Assembly: GCA_021817185.1 (NCBI GenBank)
Contig: JAKAVU010000144.1
Location: forward strand, 1 to 7,244
Direction: 5' to 3'
Length of the DNA stretch: 7,244 nucleotides
Origin: a bacterium
GTDB taxonomy: Bacteria > Chloroflexota > Dormibacteria > UBA8260 > Bog-877
The translations under genes and the position numbers were made by a program. Of this stretch, positions 6,194 through 7,244 are shown in pieces (within the stretch, counting starts at the first letter, position 1; every line of letters starts with the position of its first letter). The notes under the pieces are model-generated. The model ran no database searches. It was given only the letters and a program-made list of their open reading frames with translations, and was not told the DNA's origin.

Positions 6194-6212
6194 GCGGGAG
6201 TGCTCTCCCCGC
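6194..6212 (-). promoter_or_regulatory. Leader hairpin next to the ribosome binding site
   Basis: In the transcript, GCGGGGAG (6212-6205) can pair with CTCCCGC (6200-6194) across a 4-nt loop, with one bulged base. The hairpin ends 3 nt before the Shine-Dalgarno. The CTCCCGC arm is also an exact complement of GCGGGAG at 6233-6227, giving an alternative partner. No U-tract follows, so it is not a normal intrinsic terminator. The GC-rich background makes chance pairing quite possible. Confidence 0.35.
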
Positions 6213-6235
6213 TGGTGAGCAACAGACTCCCGCTC

Positions 6236-6251
6236 GGTGAGGCGCCTCACC
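6236..6251. promoter_or_regulatory. 16-bp perfect palindrome upstream of the five-gene unit
   Basis: GGTGAGGCGCCTCACC is identical to its own reverse complement. It lies in the 136-bp gap between the metalloprotease stop and the 541-aa gene start, about 60 nt before that ATG. It may be a protein-binding operator or, in RNA, a hairpin arm. It has no T-run after it on either strand, so a terminator is unlikely. The rest of the gap (6252-6313) shows no gene and no clear promoter. Confidence 0.4.
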
Positions 6252-6313
6252 TGCGAAGTGTACGCAAGATCCGGCACCTTCGGACCATCAAAGGTGGCCG
6301 GAATCGGCAGCGG

Positions 6314-7244
6314 TCAGGCGGGGGTCGGAGCCGCAGCCGGAGCCGGACCGGCAGACTCGGCCCGGTCGAAGCCCAGCCTCCGCAGCCAGAGCTCGGGCTG
6401 GCGCACCTCGCGCCAGCTCGGTAGCGTCTCGGCCGACGCCCATACCGCATCGAGGGCAGGCTGGCCGCCCCGGGCCTGGATCTCCCGCAGGAAGCGCTCC
6501 CCCTGCTGGTACTGCTGCAACTTCAGCCCGACTCCGGAGATCAGAAGGATCAGCCGCTCCAGCGCACCGGTGGGTTCGTGGCGGCGATGAAAGGCCCGGT
6601 CGAGCGTGTCGAAGTCGGGGATGTGCTGCCGGCCCACCTCGCGCATCACGAAGTTGCCGTGGCCCTCGAGCACCGCCATCACCGCCTGGACCTTGCCGAC
6701 CAGGGCGATCTGGGGGCGGAGGTTGCGCGCAGTGTGCAACAGATCTTCTATTCCGTTGAGCCGCCGGCCGCCCGGCAGCCGGGTCAGCTCCTGCACCATC
6801 CCGGTCAGGTGCGGCGCCAGCCAGGGGTGGAGCTCGAACTGCCACGCGTGGGTGAGCTCGTGCAGCATCAGCCAGCGGCGCAGGGAGTCGAGCGGGAGCT
6901 CCGACTTGCGCTGGAACTCGCGAACATTCGGCTCCACGATCAGCAGCGCGGGCTGTGGCAACCCCTCGCGGTCGGTGCCGGGGAAGCTGAGCACGGGGTC
7001 GTACTGGCCCAGCACCCGGCTGCCCATGTACCCCAGCAGGGTGCCGAGGTAGAGGCTGGTCGGGATGCGCATCAGAGCACTGGAGCGCAGAGGGCCGAGT
7101 TTGGCCTGGGCGGCCTCGATGGGCTGAACCATCCGGCGCATCATGGCCAGGTTCTGGTCCAGGAAGCCCCGTCGCCCCACCACTCTCACCCTCCCGAAGC
7201 TGTTCGCCTGTGCCGGGGTGCCACACGCGCTGGCGATCAGAGGG
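6314..7244 (-). CDS. DUF2342-family zinc-dependent metalloprotease, C-terminal part (cut by window edge)
   Basis: About 310 residues of a protein in the DUF2342 family (TIGR03624/TIGR03883), annotated as zinc-dependent metalloproteases or 'coenzyme F420 biosynthesis-associated' proteins and found mostly in Actinomycetota and Chloroflexota. The catalytic region is HELTHAWQFELHPWL, with the HExxH coded at 6848-6862. The likely third zinc ligand is E in VLEGHGNFVM (codon at 6665-6667). The stretch LLGYMGSRVLGQYDPVLSF also fits the family. The visible frame starts at the window edge and is open throughout; a GTG at 7189 could be read as a start, but the residues before it (ANSFGRVRVV) continue the family's conserved lead-in, so the true start lies outside. 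The C-terminal tail is Ala/Pro-rich and dispensable-looking. The substrate is unknown. It lies upstream of the five-gene unit on the same strand with a 136-bp gap, so cotranscription is possible but not certain. Confidence 0.88.
   Translation of the reverse strand, partial: PLIASACGTPAQANSFGRVRVVGRRGFLDQNLAMMRRMVQPIEAAQAKLGPLRSSALMRIPTSLYLGTLLGYMGSRVLGQYDPVLSFPGTDREGLPQPALLIVEPNVREFQRKSELPLDSLRRWLMLHELTHAWQFELHPWLAPHLTGMVQELTRLPGGRRLNGIEDLLHTARNLRPQIALVGKVQAVMAVLEGHGNFVMREVGRQHIPDFDTLDRAFHRRHEPTGALERLILLISGVGLKLQQYQQGERFLREIQARGGQPALDAVWASAETLPSWREVRQPELWLRRLGFDRAESAGPAPAAAPTPA

Noticed and set aside
6252..6313. A sigma-70 promoter for the five-gene unit
   Set aside because: A TACACT on the minus strand resembles a -10 but has no acceptable -35 at 16-18 nt, so I do not call it.
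7187..7189. GTG at 7189 as the metalloprotease start
   Set aside because: The frame stays open to the window edge and the preceding residues continue the family-like sequence, so the gene is treated as truncated by the window.
6288..7226. A 312-codon minus-strand frame overlapping the metalloprotease
   Set aside because: The other minus-strand frame carries the HExxH protease motifs; this one is a Pro/Arg/Ala-rich shadow.

Overview
The window is a high-GC bacterial chromosome segment. Coding density is high, GTG and TTG starts are common, and stop codons are mostly TGA. The zinc-metalloprotease family at the right edge (DUF2342, often annotated as coenzyme F420-associated) and the TetR/MMPL pair at the left suggest a high-GC Actinomycetota, Chloroflexota or Dormibacterota-type organism. 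That placement is inferred from protein style, since there is no rRNA or marker gene here. No mobile element, CRISPR array, tRNA or rRNA is visible.

Left part (1-1363): a divergent pair. The minus strand carries the N-terminus of an MMPL/RND-type membrane exporter that runs off the left edge. The plus strand carries a TetR-family repressor. Between them sits a perfect 24-bp palindrome at 637-660, the likely TetR operator. The repressor has no ATG, GTG or TTG that would keep its whole DNA-binding domain, but a full AGGAGG Shine-Dalgarno lies 7 nt before an ATC codon.

Middle part (1330-6177): five minus-strand genes packed as one transcription unit. In transcription order they are a 541-aa protein with a long disordered linker and a C-terminal DUF4388/PATAN-like repeat pair, a class I SAM-dependent methyltransferase, a 125-aa protein of unknown function with a CHC-x5-C-x2-C cluster, a CitE/HpcH-type CoA-ester lyase, and a Cys/Met-metabolism PLP enzyme (cystathionine gamma-synthase/lyase-like). 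Three of the four junctions are 4-nt start/stop overlaps (GTGA, GTGA, TTGA) and the fourth is a 21-nt gap, so translation is probably coupled. The last gene ends inside the 3' end of the convergent tetR gene (34-bp overlap).

Right part (6178-7244): a 136-bp leader upstream of the 541-aa gene contains a perfect 16-bp palindrome and repeats that could form competing hairpins next to the ribosome binding site. Beyond it is the C-terminal part of a DUF2342 metalloprotease with an HELTH motif. Its reading frame stays open to the window edge. It may be the upstream member of the same transcription unit.

How the five-gene unit works is not evident from sequence. It combines a possible signalling or scaffold protein, an orphan methyltransferase and two carbon-metabolism enzymes with an uncharacterised cysteine protein. 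It does not match a pathway I can name.
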